64,000 nucleotides of DNA. Source: Mesorhizobium sp. J428 (GTDB taxonomy: Bacteria; Pseudomonadota; Alphaproteobacteria; Rhizobiales; Rhizobiaceae). The position numbers and the translations under genes were made by a program. Of this stretch, positions 34,936 through 44,008 are shown piece by piece (the first letter of the stretch is position 1; every line of letters starts with the position of its first letter). Below the pieces are notes generated by a model. That model saw only the letters and a list, made by a program, of their open reading frames with translations, made no database searches and had not been told where the DNA came from. Where the stretch lies: the NCBI RefSeq assembly GCF_024699925.1, contig NZ_JAJOMX010000001.1, positions 558,001 to 622,000 on the forward strand. The letters are read 5' to 3'.

Positions 34936-35982
34936 TCAGTAGGCGAGCGGCCAGTTGCTCCAGTATTTGCGGATGTCACGCCAGAGCCCGATCAGCCCCT
35001 CCGGCTTCAGCCGCAGGAAGGCGATGATGACGACGCCGTAGGTGATGCCGCGGATCTCGTAGACATAGGTCGTGTAGAAGCTGGAATTCGTGTCAGCGAA
35101 GGTCTCGAAGAACAGCCGGATCGCCTCGGGCAGCAGCGACAGAAAGATCGCGCCGAGGATCGCGCCAGCGATCGAGCCCAGCCCGCCGAGGATGACGATC
35201 GCCAGCGCCTCGATCGACAGGATCAGCGCGAAGACATCGATATTGACGAAACGGATCTGCAGCGAGATCAGCGCGCCGGCGATGCCGACGATGAAGGACG
35301 AGACCATGAAGGCCAAAAGCTTGTAGCGCACCAGGTCGACGCCCATGACGCGGGCGGCGATGTCGTGGTCGCGGATGGCCATCCAGGCGCGTCCGACGCG
35401 CGAGCGCTGGATGTTGAGCGCGGCGAAGACGACGAGAGCGGCGACGGCAAGCGTCGTGTAGTAGAGCGGCTTGCCCTTCTGGATGTCGAAGCCGAACAGC
35501 TTCGCGCCCGAGACGAAGATGCCGTTCGGCCCGTGCGTCAGCCATTCAGCATAGAGGATGATGTGGTTGATGATGAAGGCAAAGGCGAGCGTGGTGATCG
35601 CGAGGTAGAGACCCTTCAGCCTCAGCGACGGCACGCCGACCAGGATGCTGATCAGCGCGGCCATCACGCCGCCCGCCGGCAGCGACAGCCAGACCGGCCA
35701 GCCATGGTCCATCATCAGGATCGCATTGGTATAGGCGCCGACCGCGAGGAAGCCCGCCTGGCCGAGCGAAATCAGCCCCGTCGTGCCCGTCAGCATGTTG
35801 AGCCCCACAGCGCCGACGATCGCGATCAGCGTCGAGACGACCAGCGTCACCTGGTAGTTGCCGAGCACGAAGGGTGCGACCAGCGCCAGCGCGAACAGCA
35901 GCGCGACGAAAGACCAGACCACCTTGCTGTCGCTAAGCGCGACCAGCTGTCCGGCACGTTCCTTGAAATGTCCTGTCCGCAT
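34936..35982 (-). CDS. livM: ABC transporter permease, LivM family
   Basis: Inner-membrane permease of 348 residues. LivM-family stretches: VGLNMLTGTTGLISLGQAGF, SLRLKGLYLAITTLAFAFII, RSRVGRAWMAIRDHDIAARV (the ATPase-coupling loop) and LAIVILGGLGSIAGAILGAI. It begins at ATG 35982, sharing one base with the livH stop (TGATG), so the two permeases are translationally coupled. A longer in-frame reading upstream is Arg/Pro-rich shadow sequence and was discarded. Confidence 0.9.
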   Translation of the reverse strand: MRTGHFKERAGQLVALSDSKVVWSFVALLFALALVAPFVLGNYQVTLVVSTLIAIVGAVGLNMLTGTTGLISLGQAGFLAVGAYTNAILMMDHGWPVWLSLPAGGVMAALISILVGVPSLRLKGLYLAITTLAFAFIINHIILYAEWLTHGPNGIFVSGAKLFGFDIQKGKPLYYTTLAVAALVVFAALNIQRSRVGRAWMAIRDHDIAARVMGVDLVRYKLLAFMVSSFIVGIAGALISLQIRFVNIDVFALILSIEALAIVILGGLGSIAGAILGAIFLSLLPEAIRLFFETFADTNSSFYTTYVYEIRGITYGVVIIAFLRLKPEGLIGLWRDIRKYWSNWPLAY

Positions 35983-36854
35983 CAGACGCGCTCGATGTCC
36001 CTGGAGCCGAACAGTCCGTAGGGTCGGACCATCAGCACGATGACGATGACGATGAAGCCGGAGATCTCGCGCAGTCCCTGGCCGATATAGCCCTGGAACA
36101 GGTTCTCGATCAGGCCGATGACGAGGCCGGCGGCAGCCGAGCCGATGACCGAGTCGAGGCCGCCGAGGATGACCGCCGGGAACGACTTCAGCCCCTGGAA
36201 CCACAGGTCGGGGGCCAGCTTGAAGTTGGCCGCAAACAGCACGCCGGCCACCGACGCGATCGCCGCCGACAGCATCCAGGCGACCGCATGGATGCGGCTG
36301 ACGCTTATGCCAACCAGCAGCGCAGCGGTTTCATTGGCTGCCACCGCGCGCATCGCGATGCCCATGCGGCTGAAGCGCAGGAAGGCCCAGCCGGCGAAAG
36401 TCAGCACCGCCAATGCGCCGATCAGGTAAAGCTGCGCCGGATAGAACGGCACCGAGCCGACATAGACCACCTCAGTCGAGATGCCCGCGGTGAAGTTGAA
36501 CGGGTCCGGGCCCCAGATCATGATGGTGACGCCGCGCAGGATAACGGCCAGGCCGACCGTCACCATGACGATGGCGAAGATCGGCTCACCCAGCATCGGC
36601 CGGATGAACAACCGCTCCAGCACCAGCCCGATCAGCATCGAGATCGGTATCGTCACCAGCATCAGCGGGAAGAAGGACAGGTTGAAGGTCGAGTAAAGCG
36701 TGAACGAGATATAGGCGGTGAGCATCACCAGCTCGCCCTGCGCGAAGTTCACCACGCCCGTCGACTTGAAGATGAGTGCAAAGCCCATCGCGATCAGGCC
36801 GTAGGCGGCACCCGAGACGAGGCCGGTGGCGATAAGGAGGAGGAAGAAGTCCAT
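35982..36854 (-). CDS. livH: ABC transporter permease, LivH family
   Basis: Inner-membrane permease of 290 residues: GLVSGAAYGLIAMGFALIFK at the start, GVVNFAQGELVMLTAYISFT (the LivH signature), MGIAMRAVAANETAALLVGI (coupling loop) and FPAVILGGLDSVIGSAAAGL. It overlaps the upstream ligase stop by one base and livM by one base, so the ligase and both permeases form a single translational unit. Confidence 0.9.
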   Translation of the reverse strand: MDFFLLLIATGLVSGAAYGLIAMGFALIFKSTGVVNFAQGELVMLTAYISFTLYSTFNLSFFPLMLVTIPISMLIGLVLERLFIRPMLGEPIFAIVMVTVGLAVILRGVTIMIWGPDPFNFTAGISTEVVYVGSVPFYPAQLYLIGALAVLTFAGWAFLRFSRMGIAMRAVAANETAALLVGISVSRIHAVAWMLSAAIASVAGVLFAANFKLAPDLWFQGLKSFPAVILGGLDSVIGSAAAGLVIGLIENLFQGYIGQGLREISGFIVIVIVLMVRPYGLFGSRDIERV

Positions 36855-38698
36855 CAGGCCGCGCCTCCGTAGATCGACTGGATTTCGGTGCGGAACTTGT
36901 CCTCGATGATCCGCCGGCGCACCTTCATCGTCGCGGTCAGCTCGCCGTCGTCATGGTCGAGTTCCTTGGCGAGAATGACGAACTTGCGTACGTTCTCGAC
37001 GCGGGCGAAGCGGTCGTTGACCCGCCTGACCTCGCCCGAGATCAGCTCGTTGACCTTCTCGTTCTGCGCCAGCGTGCGGTAGGTCGTGTACTGGATGTTC
37101 TGCTGCTGCGCCCACTTGCCGGTGGTCTCGAGATCGATCTGGATCAGCGCCGAGAGGAAGTTGCGGCCGTCGCCGAGCAGGATCGCCTCGCGGATGTAGG
37201 GCGAGTCCTTCAGCGCGTTCTCAATCAGCGACGGTGTGATGTTCTTGCCGCCGGAGGTGATCAGGATGTCCTTCTTGCGGTCAAGCACATGGACCTCGCC
37301 GCTCTTCTCGATCTCGACGATGTCACCGGTGTGCAGCCAGCCGTCGCTGAAGGCGCGGGAGGTCGCCGTGTCGTCGAAGAGGTAGCCCTTAAAGATGCTG
37401 GCGCCCCTGAGCAGCAGCTCACCGTCCTCGTCCACCTTCTGCTCGACGCCCGGGATCAGCGGGCCGGAGCGGCCGAGCGTGGTCGCGCCAGGGCGCTGTG
37501 TGTGCGAGACGCCGGCGCTCTCCGTCATACCGTAGATCTGGTAGACCGGCACGCCGAGGATCCAGAAGAACAGCAGCACCTCCGACGAAACGGTCGCGCC
37601 ACCGCAGAAGCCGTTCTTCACCCGGTTGACGCCGAGGAAGGTGCGCAGGCTGCGGAAGCAGACGAGCGACAGCAGCGCGAACATCGTCCTGTCGCCGAAG
37701 CTGGCGAAGGAGCCGCCATTGGCGAGCCGCCGTTCCGCGATCGGCCGGCCGCGCTTCATGCAGGTTTCGTAGACGCGGCGCTGGAAGGCGGTCGTGTCCT
37801 TGACCCGGTAGAGCACGCTCTGCTGCATCTTCTCCCAGATGCGCGGCACACCGAGAAAGCCCTTCGGCGCGATTTCGCGCAGGTTCACCACAACGGTGTC
37901 GACCGACTCGGCGAAGGATACGGTGCAGCCAGTGACGAGCTGCATCACCGTCGAGAAGCTGCGCTCCGCGACGTGGCAGAGCGGCAGGTAGCAGAGCACC
38001 GAATAGGTCTCGCGGCTGAGCCCGTGGATCTGCACCACCTGCGAGGCGGAGTGCAACATATTGCGATGGGTCAGCATCGCGCCCTTCGGCATGCCTGTCG
38101 TGCCAGACGTGTAGACGATGATCGCGACGTCGTCCGGCTTGCCGGCAGCGAGGTGCGCGTCGATCGCCGGACCGAGCCTGGCCTCGTTCGCCCGGCCGAG
38201 TTCGAGAAGATCGGCAAAGGAGATCAGGCCCGGCTCGCGGTAGTGGCGCATGCCTTTCATGTCTACGCAGACGATGTGCTCCAGGTCCGGCAGGCCGCCG
38301 TCCTTGGCCCGCGCCTCCAGCACCTTGTCCGTCTGTTCCTGGTCGCCGCAGACGACGATCCGCGCCTTCGAGTGGCGCACGATATATTGCAGCTCCGGCC
38401 AGGGATTGGTCGGATAGATGCCGAGGCAGGCGCCGCCGGCCATCTGGACGCCGAGGTCCGAGAACAGCCATTCCGGACTGTCATCGCCCGCGACAGCAAT
38501 CCGCTCGCCCTGATTGAAACCCAGCGCATGCAGGCCGATTGCGACGAGACGGGCGCGGTCGAAGTAGTCCTGCCAACTGTAACGGCGCCACAGTCCCTTC
38601 TCCTTGACGCGCAATGCGAGGTCCGAGCCGTGGGTCCGGGCGTGATGCTGCAGCACCTGCGGCATCGTCGCGCGCGCGAAATCGATCCCCCCGCTCAT
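36854..38698 (-). CDS. long-chain-type AMP-forming acyl-CoA ligase
   Basis: ANL-superfamily ligase of 614 residues, activating a carboxylic acid to its CoA thioester. P-loop IIVYTSGTTGMPKGAMLTH (~198-216), A5 motif YQIYGMTESAG, A8 hinge DGWLHTGDIVEIEKSGEVHV and DRKKDILITSGGKNITPS. Its length and FCGGATVSSEVLLFFWILGV resemble FadD15/bubblegum-type long-chain ligases. It lies inside the Liv transporter operon between livG and livH with four- and one-base overlaps, an arrangement common in alphaproteobacterial operons that import and activate aromatic or fatty acids. Confidence 0.88.
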   Translation of the reverse strand: MSGGIDFARATMPQVLQHHARTHGSDLALRVKEKGLWRRYSWQDYFDRARLVAIGLHALGFNQGERIAVAGDDSPEWLFSDLGVQMAGGACLGIYPTNPWPELQYIVRHSKARIVVCGDQEQTDKVLEARAKDGGLPDLEHIVCVDMKGMRHYREPGLISFADLLELGRANEARLGPAIDAHLAAGKPDDVAIIVYTSGTTGMPKGAMLTHRNMLHSASQVVQIHGLSRETYSVLCYLPLCHVAERSFSTVMQLVTGCTVSFAESVDTVVVNLREIAPKGFLGVPRIWEKMQQSVLYRVKDTTAFQRRVYETCMKRGRPIAERRLANGGSFASFGDRTMFALLSLVCFRSLRTFLGVNRVKNGFCGGATVSSEVLLFFWILGVPVYQIYGMTESAGVSHTQRPGATTLGRSGPLIPGVEQKVDEDGELLLRGASIFKGYLFDDTATSRAFSDGWLHTGDIVEIEKSGEVHVLDRKKDILITSGGKNITPSLIENALKDSPYIREAILLGDGRNFLSALIQIDLETTGKWAQQQNIQYTTYRTLAQNEKVNELISGEVRRVNDRFARVENVRKFVILAKELDHDDGELTATMKVRRRIIEDKFRTEIQSIYGGAA

Positions 38699-39471
38699 GC
38701 CGCGCTCCTCTTGGCGCCGAGATAGGCATCGATCACGGCCGGATTGGCCGCGACCTCAGCGGGTGTACCTTCCGCGATCTTGCGGCCGTAATTGACCACG
38801 CAGACATGGTCGGAAATGTCCATCACGATCCCCATGTCGTGCTCGACCATGAACACGGTCATGCCGAGTTCGTCCTTCAGGTCGAGGATGAAGCGGGCGA
38901 TGTCCTCGCGCTCTTCCTGGTTCATGCCGGACACCATCTCGTCGAGCAGCAGGAGCTTGGGCGACACGGCGAGTGCCCGGCCGAGTTCGACGCGCTTCTG
39001 CTGGCCGTAGGACAGTGTGCCGACCGGATGGTCGCGGATGTCCTCGATCTCCAGGAAGTCGATGATCTCCTCCACCCGGTCGCGCGCCTTCATCTCCTCG
39101 CGGCGCGTCCGGCCCCAGAAGATCGCCGCCGAGATCGGATCGGACCTGAGATGCGTGTGCATGCCGACGAGCAGGTTGTTCACCACCGTCTCATGCTTGA
39201 AGACGGCGAGGTTCTGGAACGTCCGCGCGATGCCGAGGCCGGCGAGCGCATGGGTCGGCAGCCGCGTCAGGTCGTTGCCCTCGAACAGGATGCTGCCCAA
39301 TGTCGGCCGGAACACTGCGCTGATCAGGTTGAACAGCGTCGTCTTGCCGGCGCCGTTCGGGCCGATCAGCGAATAGATTTGCCCCTGCTCGACGGTGAGA
39401 CCGACATCGTTGACCGCGACGAGACCACCGAACCGCTTCGTCACCCCGTTGAGTTCGAGGAAGGCGCTCAC
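38695..39471 (-). CDS. livG: ABC transporter ATP-binding protein, LivG family
   Basis: ATPase of 258 residues: Walker A GPNGAGKTT, ITLE-type Q-loop region GIARTFQNLAVFKHETVVNN, signature LSYGQQKRVELGRALAVSPK, Walker B LLLDEMVSGMN, and MVEHDMGIVMDISDHVCVVN. Methionine replaces proline after the Walker B glutamate (DEMVSG), a substitution seen in some LivG proteins. GTG at 39471 is chosen because it forms a GTGA overlap with the livF stop and has GAGG 8 bases upstream. It overlaps the ligase gene by ATGA. Confidence 0.88.
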   Translation of the reverse strand: MSAFLELNGVTKRFGGLVAVNDVGLTVEQGQIYSLIGPNGAGKTTLFNLISAVFRPTLGSILFEGNDLTRLPTHALAGLGIARTFQNLAVFKHETVVNNLLVGMHTHLRSDPISAAIFWGRTRREEMKARDRVEEIIDFLEIEDIRDHPVGTLSYGQQKRVELGRALAVSPKLLLLDEMVSGMNQEEREDIARFILDLKDELGMTVFMVEHDMGIVMDISDHVCVVNYGRKIAEGTPAEVAANPAVIDAYLGAKRSAA

Positions 39472-40256
39472 GACAGCCACCTCTTGCGCCGCTTGTAGTG
39501 CTTCACGTCGCGCATGCTCTTCCGCTCCCCGCCGGAGAAGCCGAGGTAAAATTCCTGGACGTCGTCATTGGCGCGCAGTTTCTCCGCCGCGCCGTCGAGC
39601 ACGATGCGCCCGTTCTCGATGATGTAGCCGTAGGAGGCAGTCTGGAGCGCGAGCTGGGCGTTCTGTTCCACCAGAAGCACGGTCATGCCGTTGTCGCGGT
39701 TGAGCGACATCACCGCCTCGAAGATCGTCTCGACGATCTGCGGCGCGAGCCCCAGCGACGGCTCGTCGAGCATCAGCAGCCGCGGCCGGCCCATCAGCGC
39801 GCGGCCGATCGCGACCATCTGCTGCTCGCCGCCGGACAGGTAGCCGGAAATCTGCGTCCGCCGCTCCTTGACCCGCGGGAACATCTGATAGACTCGCTCC
39901 AGCCCCTCGGCCGCCTCGGCGCGGCTGCGGGTGAAGCCGCCCATCAAGAGGTTCTCCTCGACGGTGAGCGTCGCGAACAGCGCCCGTCCCTCCGGCACCT
40001 GCAGGATGCCCTTTTCGACGATCGCGCGCGGCGAGCGGCCGGAGATCGGCTCCCCCTCGAGATGGATCGAGCCGCTCATGATCTCGCCGTCCTCCTGGTA
40101 GAGCACGCCCGAGATCGCCTTGAGGATGGTCGACTTGCCCGCGCCGTTCGAGCCGAGCAGCGCCACGATCTGCCCTGCTGGCACTTCGAGCGACACGTCG
40201 CGCACCGCCTCGATGGCGCGGTCGTAGAGGATCTGGATGTTCTTCAGAGCCAGCAT
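39468..40256 (-). CDS. livF: ABC transporter ATP-binding protein, LivF family
   Basis: ATPase of 262 residues and first gene of the Liv-type operon. Walker A GSNGAGKST, signature YLSGGEQQMVAIGRALMGRP, Walker B LLMLDEPSLGLAPQIVETIF and LVEQNAQLALQTASYGYIIE are all intact. The extended C-terminus FSGGERKSMRDVKHYKRRKR is seen in LivF-like proteins of acyl-CoA/aromatic clusters. Its upstream region (40257-40546) is shared with the divergent enoyl-CoA hydratase gene and holds a palindrome at 40472-40486. Confidence 0.9.
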   Translation of the reverse strand: MLALKNIQILYDRAIEAVRDVSLEVPAGQIVALLGSNGAGKSTILKAISGVLYQEDGEIMSGSIHLEGEPISGRSPRAIVEKGILQVPEGRALFATLTVEENLLMGGFTRSRAEAAEGLERVYQMFPRVKERRTQISGYLSGGEQQMVAIGRALMGRPRLLMLDEPSLGLAPQIVETIFEAVMSLNRDNGMTVLLVEQNAQLALQTASYGYIIENGRIVLDGAAEKLRANDDVQEFYLGFSGGERKSMRDVKHYKRRKRWLS

Positions 40257-40471
40257 GCGTCAATACCACGCAGCAAATGAACAAGGCTTATCAATGGGCG
40301 CTCCACCGCAGCGGACGCGCCTCCGGTCTCGGACGACACGACAGGTCGAGTCACCACGGCCGACCGGATTCGGCACGATCCGGCGAAGAAACCCAGGCAT
40401 TGAAACTCATCGCGCCCCTCCCGACATCGTCGCCTGTGCTGTTGTCTCGTCTTGCACTTGGCTGCGAAATG

Positions 40472-40486
40472 ATGAATTGTATTCAT
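40472..40486 (+). promoter_or_regulatory. palindromic operator candidate between livF and enoyl-CoA hydratase
   Basis: ATGAATTGTATTCAT, a perfect 15-bp dyad (ATGAAT-TGT-ATTCAT). It sits in the divergent promoter region, 61 bp before the hydratase start. It resembles the TGAATGA.TA.TCATTCA box of B. subtilis FadR, a TetR-family repressor of fatty-acid degradation; a TetR gene of similar type is encoded just downstream. A related element lies at 54662-54676. Confidence 0.55.
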
Positions 40487-40546
40487 TAAGAGGATGAACG
40501 ATCCGGTTTGTCAACGGGCAATTTCGGAATTGCGTGGAGGGGTGGA

Positions 40547-41359
40547 ATGGCGGGAATCGAGATTGCGGCGGAGCTTTCATGGCCAGCTGCGGGTGTGGCG
40601 CGCATCAAGCTGACCAGGCGCGACACGCACAACACGCTGACGAGCGAGCTCCTCGAGACGCTCGACCGTCTGTTCGATGAGGCCGCATCCAGCAAGGCGC
40701 GGGTGCTGATCGTCACCGGCTCCGGCAAGACCTTCTGCGGCGGCGCCCACATCAAGCTCTTCACCGACCCCGCCTCGCCACTCTATCGCAACGCTCGTGC
40801 GATCCGCGACGACTACGTCAAGCCGATCATCAGGGTGTTCAGCCGCCTGCGCGAGGCGCCTTTCGTGACGGTCGCGGCGATCAACGGCTTCGCGCTCGGC
40901 GGCGGCTGCGAACTGGCGCTGTCCTGCGACTTCCGGCTGATGGCGGACACTGCGCGTATCGGACTGACCGAAACCCGGCTCGGCGCGCTCGCCGCCGCCG
41001 GTGGTGTGCAGTCGCTCGCTCGCGTCGTCGGCCGGGCGAAGGCGCTGGAGATGGCGCTGCTCGGCGACCAGCTGACCGCGGCGGATGCGAAGGCGGCGGG
41101 CCTCGCCACGGCCGTCCACCCGGCCGCGGAGCTGGACGATGCGGCGCTTGCCTTCGCCAAAAGGCTATTGCTGTGCAGCCCCATTTCCGTTGCGGAGACC
41201 AAACGCGCATTGTGCCGCTGCGAAACGGCAGCTCCGGACGAGGCCGACCGAATCGCCCTCGATGCCGTTCTGGCCGCGTCCGCAGGCGCCGAGTGGTGGG
41301 AAGGCATGGCCGCGTTCGCCGAGAGGCGGCCGGCGGCTTTTCGGATGGAGGACGGATGA
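40547..41359 (+). CDS. enoyl-CoA hydratase/isomerase family protein
   Basis: Crotonase-fold protein of 270 residues. Oxyanion-hole stretches TGSGKTFCGGAHIKLF and INGFALGGGCELALSCDFRL are present, followed by LTETRLGALAAAGGVQSLAR. A glutamate typical of hydratases sits in LTETRLG. The N-terminal sequence AELSWPAAGVARIKLTRRDT matches the family start; ATG at 40547 has GGAGG about 9 bases upstream. It overlaps the TetR gene by ATGA, forming an operon with the regulator and the following ligase. Expected role: hydration of an enoyl-CoA in degradation of the acid imported by the Liv system. Confidence 0.87.
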   Translation: MAGIEIAAELSWPAAGVARIKLTRRDTHNTLTSELLETLDRLFDEAASSKARVLIVTGSGKTFCGGAHIKLFTDPASPLYRNARAIRDDYVKPIIRVFSRLREAPFVTVAAINGFALGGGCELALSCDFRLMADTARIGLTETRLGALAAAGGVQSLARVVGRAKALEMALLGDQLTAADAKAAGLATAVHPAAELDDAALAFAKRLLLCSPISVAETKRALCRCETAAPDEADRIALDAVLAASAGAEWWEGMAAFAERRPAAFRMEDG

Positions 41360-42057
41360 AGAACGGAACAGCGCGCCGCCAGGTCTTCAGGCTCTCACGC
41401 GAACGCCGGGTCGCCGACATCATGGCGGCCGCCCGCGACGTCTTCCGCGAAAAGGGCTACGAGGACGCGCCGATGTCCGACATCGCCGTGCGGGCGAACG
41501 TCGTCGAAGGCTCGATCTACCGCTATTTCGAGAACAAGCGCGACCTGCTCGTGAAGGTGATCGAGGACTGGTACGAGGCGATGCTGGCCGACTACGACCA
41601 GCAGCTGTCCGGCATCCGCGGCACCCGCAACCGGCTGCGCTTCATGATCTGGCGGCACCTGAAGACGATCCACGAGGAGCCGGCGCTCTGCGACCTGATG
41701 TTCCAGTTCCTGCGCACCGGTCGCGACTACAGCCACACCACTGTCTACGAGCTCAACAAGCAGTATACCCGCCGCACGCTCGACATCATCAAGGAGGGCA
41801 TCGCCGCCGGCGAACTGCGCGGCGACGTGGCGCTGAGACTGGTGCGGGACATGATCTACGGCTGCATCGAGCACCACACCTGGGCCTATCTGCGCGGCGA
41901 GGGCCAGTTCGATCCGGACGCGACGGCGGACGCCATCGTCGACCTCGTGCTGAGCGGCCTGCAGATCCGCCGCCTGCCCCAGGCGCCGGACCTTGCCGAC
42001 CGGCTGGAGCGGGCGATCGACAGGCTGGAGGGCCTGGCCGGCAAGCCGGCCGGCTGA
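41356..42057 (+). CDS. TetR-family regulator, FadR(YsiA)-like
   Basis: A 233-residue repressor. The helix-turn-helix is in residues ~15-65 (RVADIMAAARDVFREKGYED, MSDIAVRANVVEGSIYRYFE, NKRDLLVKVIEDWYEAM). The C-terminal part RLVRDMIYGCIEHHTWAYLR resembles the acyl-CoA-binding domain of B. subtilis FadR. The start overlaps the hydratase stop by ATGA. By position and the FadR-like palindrome at 40472-40486 it probably represses the divergent hydratase and liv units until an acyl-CoA binds. Confidence 0.85.
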   Translation: MKNGTARRQVFRLSRERRVADIMAAARDVFREKGYEDAPMSDIAVRANVVEGSIYRYFENKRDLLVKVIEDWYEAMLADYDQQLSGIRGTRNRLRFMIWRHLKTIHEEPALCDLMFQFLRTGRDYSHTTVYELNKQYTRRTLDIIKEGIAAGELRGDVALRLVRDMIYGCIEHHTWAYLRGEGQFDPDATADAIVDLVLSGLQIRRLPQAPDLADRLERAIDRLEGLAGKPAG

Positions 42058-42097
42058 CGGCCTGAGACATCACGCGTTGCGCCAGGGAGGAGACCCG

Positions 42098-43636
42098 ATG
42101 CAATCGACGAACGAAAGCTGGCGCGACGACATCGCCGCCGCAGGAAAGCTGACCGTCCACGGGCTGTTCCGGGCCTGCGTGCGGCGCGACCCGGAAGCGA
42201 TCGCGCTCAACACGGCGACGGCGCAGATCACCTATCGCGAGCTGGACCAGCGCGTGCTGCGGCTGGCGGCGGGCCTTGCAGGCCTCGGGATCGCGCGCGG
42301 CGAGCGCGTCGCGCTGATCTCGGAGAACCGGCAGGAATATGCCGAGATCGAGCTGGCCGCGGCCTGCCTCGGCGCGATCGTCGCCTGCCAGAACTGGCGG
42401 CTGGCACTGAGCGAATTGCAGCACTGCATCGATCTGGTCGAGCCGCGGCTCGTGATTGCCTCGCAGCGCTACGCCGCGACGGCGCGGGGGCTCGATCTGC
42501 GCGGACGAAAACTGCTGGTGCTGGAAGAAGACTACGACCGGCTGATCGCCGACATCCCTCCCCTCGCAGAGCTTCCTCATGTCGACCCGGAGGACGGGCT
42601 GGTCATCCTCTACACCAGCGGCACGACCGGCCTGCCCAAGGGCGCGCTGATCAGTCACCGCGCCGAAATGGCGCGCAACATGGTGCTGCGCGTCGACATG
42701 CATGCGCGCGAGAGCGACGGCTTCATCGCCTGGGCGCCGATGTTCCACATGGGCTCGACCGACCAGGTGCTGGGCGCGCTGATGTCGGGCGCGACGGTGC
42801 ATGTCGTCGACGGTTTCGATGCGGAACGGATCGTCGACCTGATGGAGGGGAACGAACTCGGCTGGATGCTGCTGATGCCGGGCTCGATCGAGCCGGTGGT
42901 CGAGATCCTGCAAAAGACCGGACGGCGGCCGAAAAGCATCCGCGCGGTGGGGGCGATGGCGGACCTGGTGCCGAACCACCTGATCGCCGAACTGTCGCGG
43001 CTCGCCGGCGCGCCCTATCTCAACTCGTTCGGCTCCACCGAAACGGGCCTTGCGCCGGCCTCGTCCTGCCTGCTGGCGCCCGGCGTGGTTCCGGAAAAAC
43101 TGTCGAAGCGCAAGAGCTCGTTCTGCGACGTCAGGCTGGTCGATCCGAACGGCGACGAGGTGCCGGACGGCGAGCCGGGCGAGGCCTCGGTGCGCGGGCC
43201 GACCGTCTTTTCCGGCTACTGGAACGCGCCCGAGACCAATGCGCGCGACTTCAAGGGCGGCTGGTTCCGCATGGGCGACCTGTTCCGCCGCAACGGAGAC
43301 GGCAGCTTCGACTTCGTCGACCGGGCCAAATACATGATCAAGTCGGGCGGCGAGAACATCTATCCGGCCGAGGTCGAGCGGGTGCTGCTCTCCGACCCGC
43401 GCGTCAGCGACGCGATCGTGGTGCGGCAGAAGGACGACCGCTGGGGCGAGGTTCCGGTCGCGTTCATTTCGCGCAGCGACGACAGCCTGTCGGAAGGCGA
43501 CGTCGAGGCACTCTGCCGCCGGGAGCTCGCCGGCTACAAGCGGCCCAAGGCGGTGCACTTCATCGGCTTCGACGATTTCCCGCGCTCGACCACGGGGAAG
43601 ATTTTGAGGCATGAGATGGAGGCGAAGCTGAAGTAG
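42098..43636 (+). CDS. AMP-forming acyl-CoA ligase
   Basis: ANL-superfamily ligase of 512 residues. Motifs: VILYTSGTTGLPKGALISH (P-loop, ~165-183), MFHMGSTDQVLGALMSGATV, YLNSFGSTETG (A5), GWFRMGDLFRRNGDGSFDFV and KYMIKSGGENIYPAEVERVL (A8), and the catalytic lysine in RSTTGKILRHEM. ATG at 42098 has GGGAGGAG about 7 bases before it. Third gene of the hydratase-TetR-ligase unit, 40 bp after tetR. It resembles medium-chain or aryl acid ligases; the substrate is unknown. Confidence 0.87.
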   Translation: MQSTNESWRDDIAAAGKLTVHGLFRACVRRDPEAIALNTATAQITYRELDQRVLRLAAGLAGLGIARGERVALISENRQEYAEIELAAACLGAIVACQNWRLALSELQHCIDLVEPRLVIASQRYAATARGLDLRGRKLLVLEEDYDRLIADIPPLAELPHVDPEDGLVILYTSGTTGLPKGALISHRAEMARNMVLRVDMHARESDGFIAWAPMFHMGSTDQVLGALMSGATVHVVDGFDAERIVDLMEGNELGWMLLMPGSIEPVVEILQKTGRRPKSIRAVGAMADLVPNHLIAELSRLAGAPYLNSFGSTETGLAPASSCLLAPGVVPEKLSKRKSSFCDVRLVDPNGDEVPDGEPGEASVRGPTVFSGYWNAPETNARDFKGGWFRMGDLFRRNGDGSFDFVDRAKYMIKSGGENIYPAEVERVLLSDPRVSDAIVVRQKDDRWGEVPVAFISRSDDSLSEGDVEALCRRELAGYKRPKAVHFIGFDDFPRSTTGKILRHEMEAKLK

Positions 43637-43652
43637 GGGAGTAGGGGAATAG

Positions 43653-43690
<38 letters not shown>

Positions 43691-43785
43691 GAATAGCCTC
43701 CGTGCTGTGTGAGTTGGAGTCGAGATTGAAGTAGAGCGTGCGGTTGGCGCGGCTGCGCTGCTTTGGGTGCGCCCTCGCCACCGTC

Positions 43786-43886
43786 ATCCTCGGCCTTGTG
43801 CCGAGGATCTTCCCACGTTTGTGGCTTTGCGCAGCGGCGCGGCTGACGATCCGGCGGCAGTAGATCCTCGGCACAAGGCCGAGGAT
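43786..43886. repeat. pair of inverted palindromic elements (REP-like)
   Basis: ATCCTCGGCCTTGTGCCGAG begins the left copy (43786-43809). The right copy (43863-43886) is its exact reverse complement. Each copy is itself a near-palindrome built on CTCGG...CCGAG. The 53 bases between can form the loop of a larger hairpin. It resembles the dispersed palindromes in intergenic regions of Mesorhizobium and relatives, placed here between convergent genes. Confidence 0.75.
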
Positions 43887-44008
43887 AACGATGGTTCTGA
43901 GGCGTCTCGACCGGGGAAGTGCCTGGAAAATTTTACTTTTTTCCGCGCGAAGGCGTCGTCCGTGCGGAGGCCACGCGGGCGGAAAAAGGCAGACATCTCC
44001 TGCCGGCA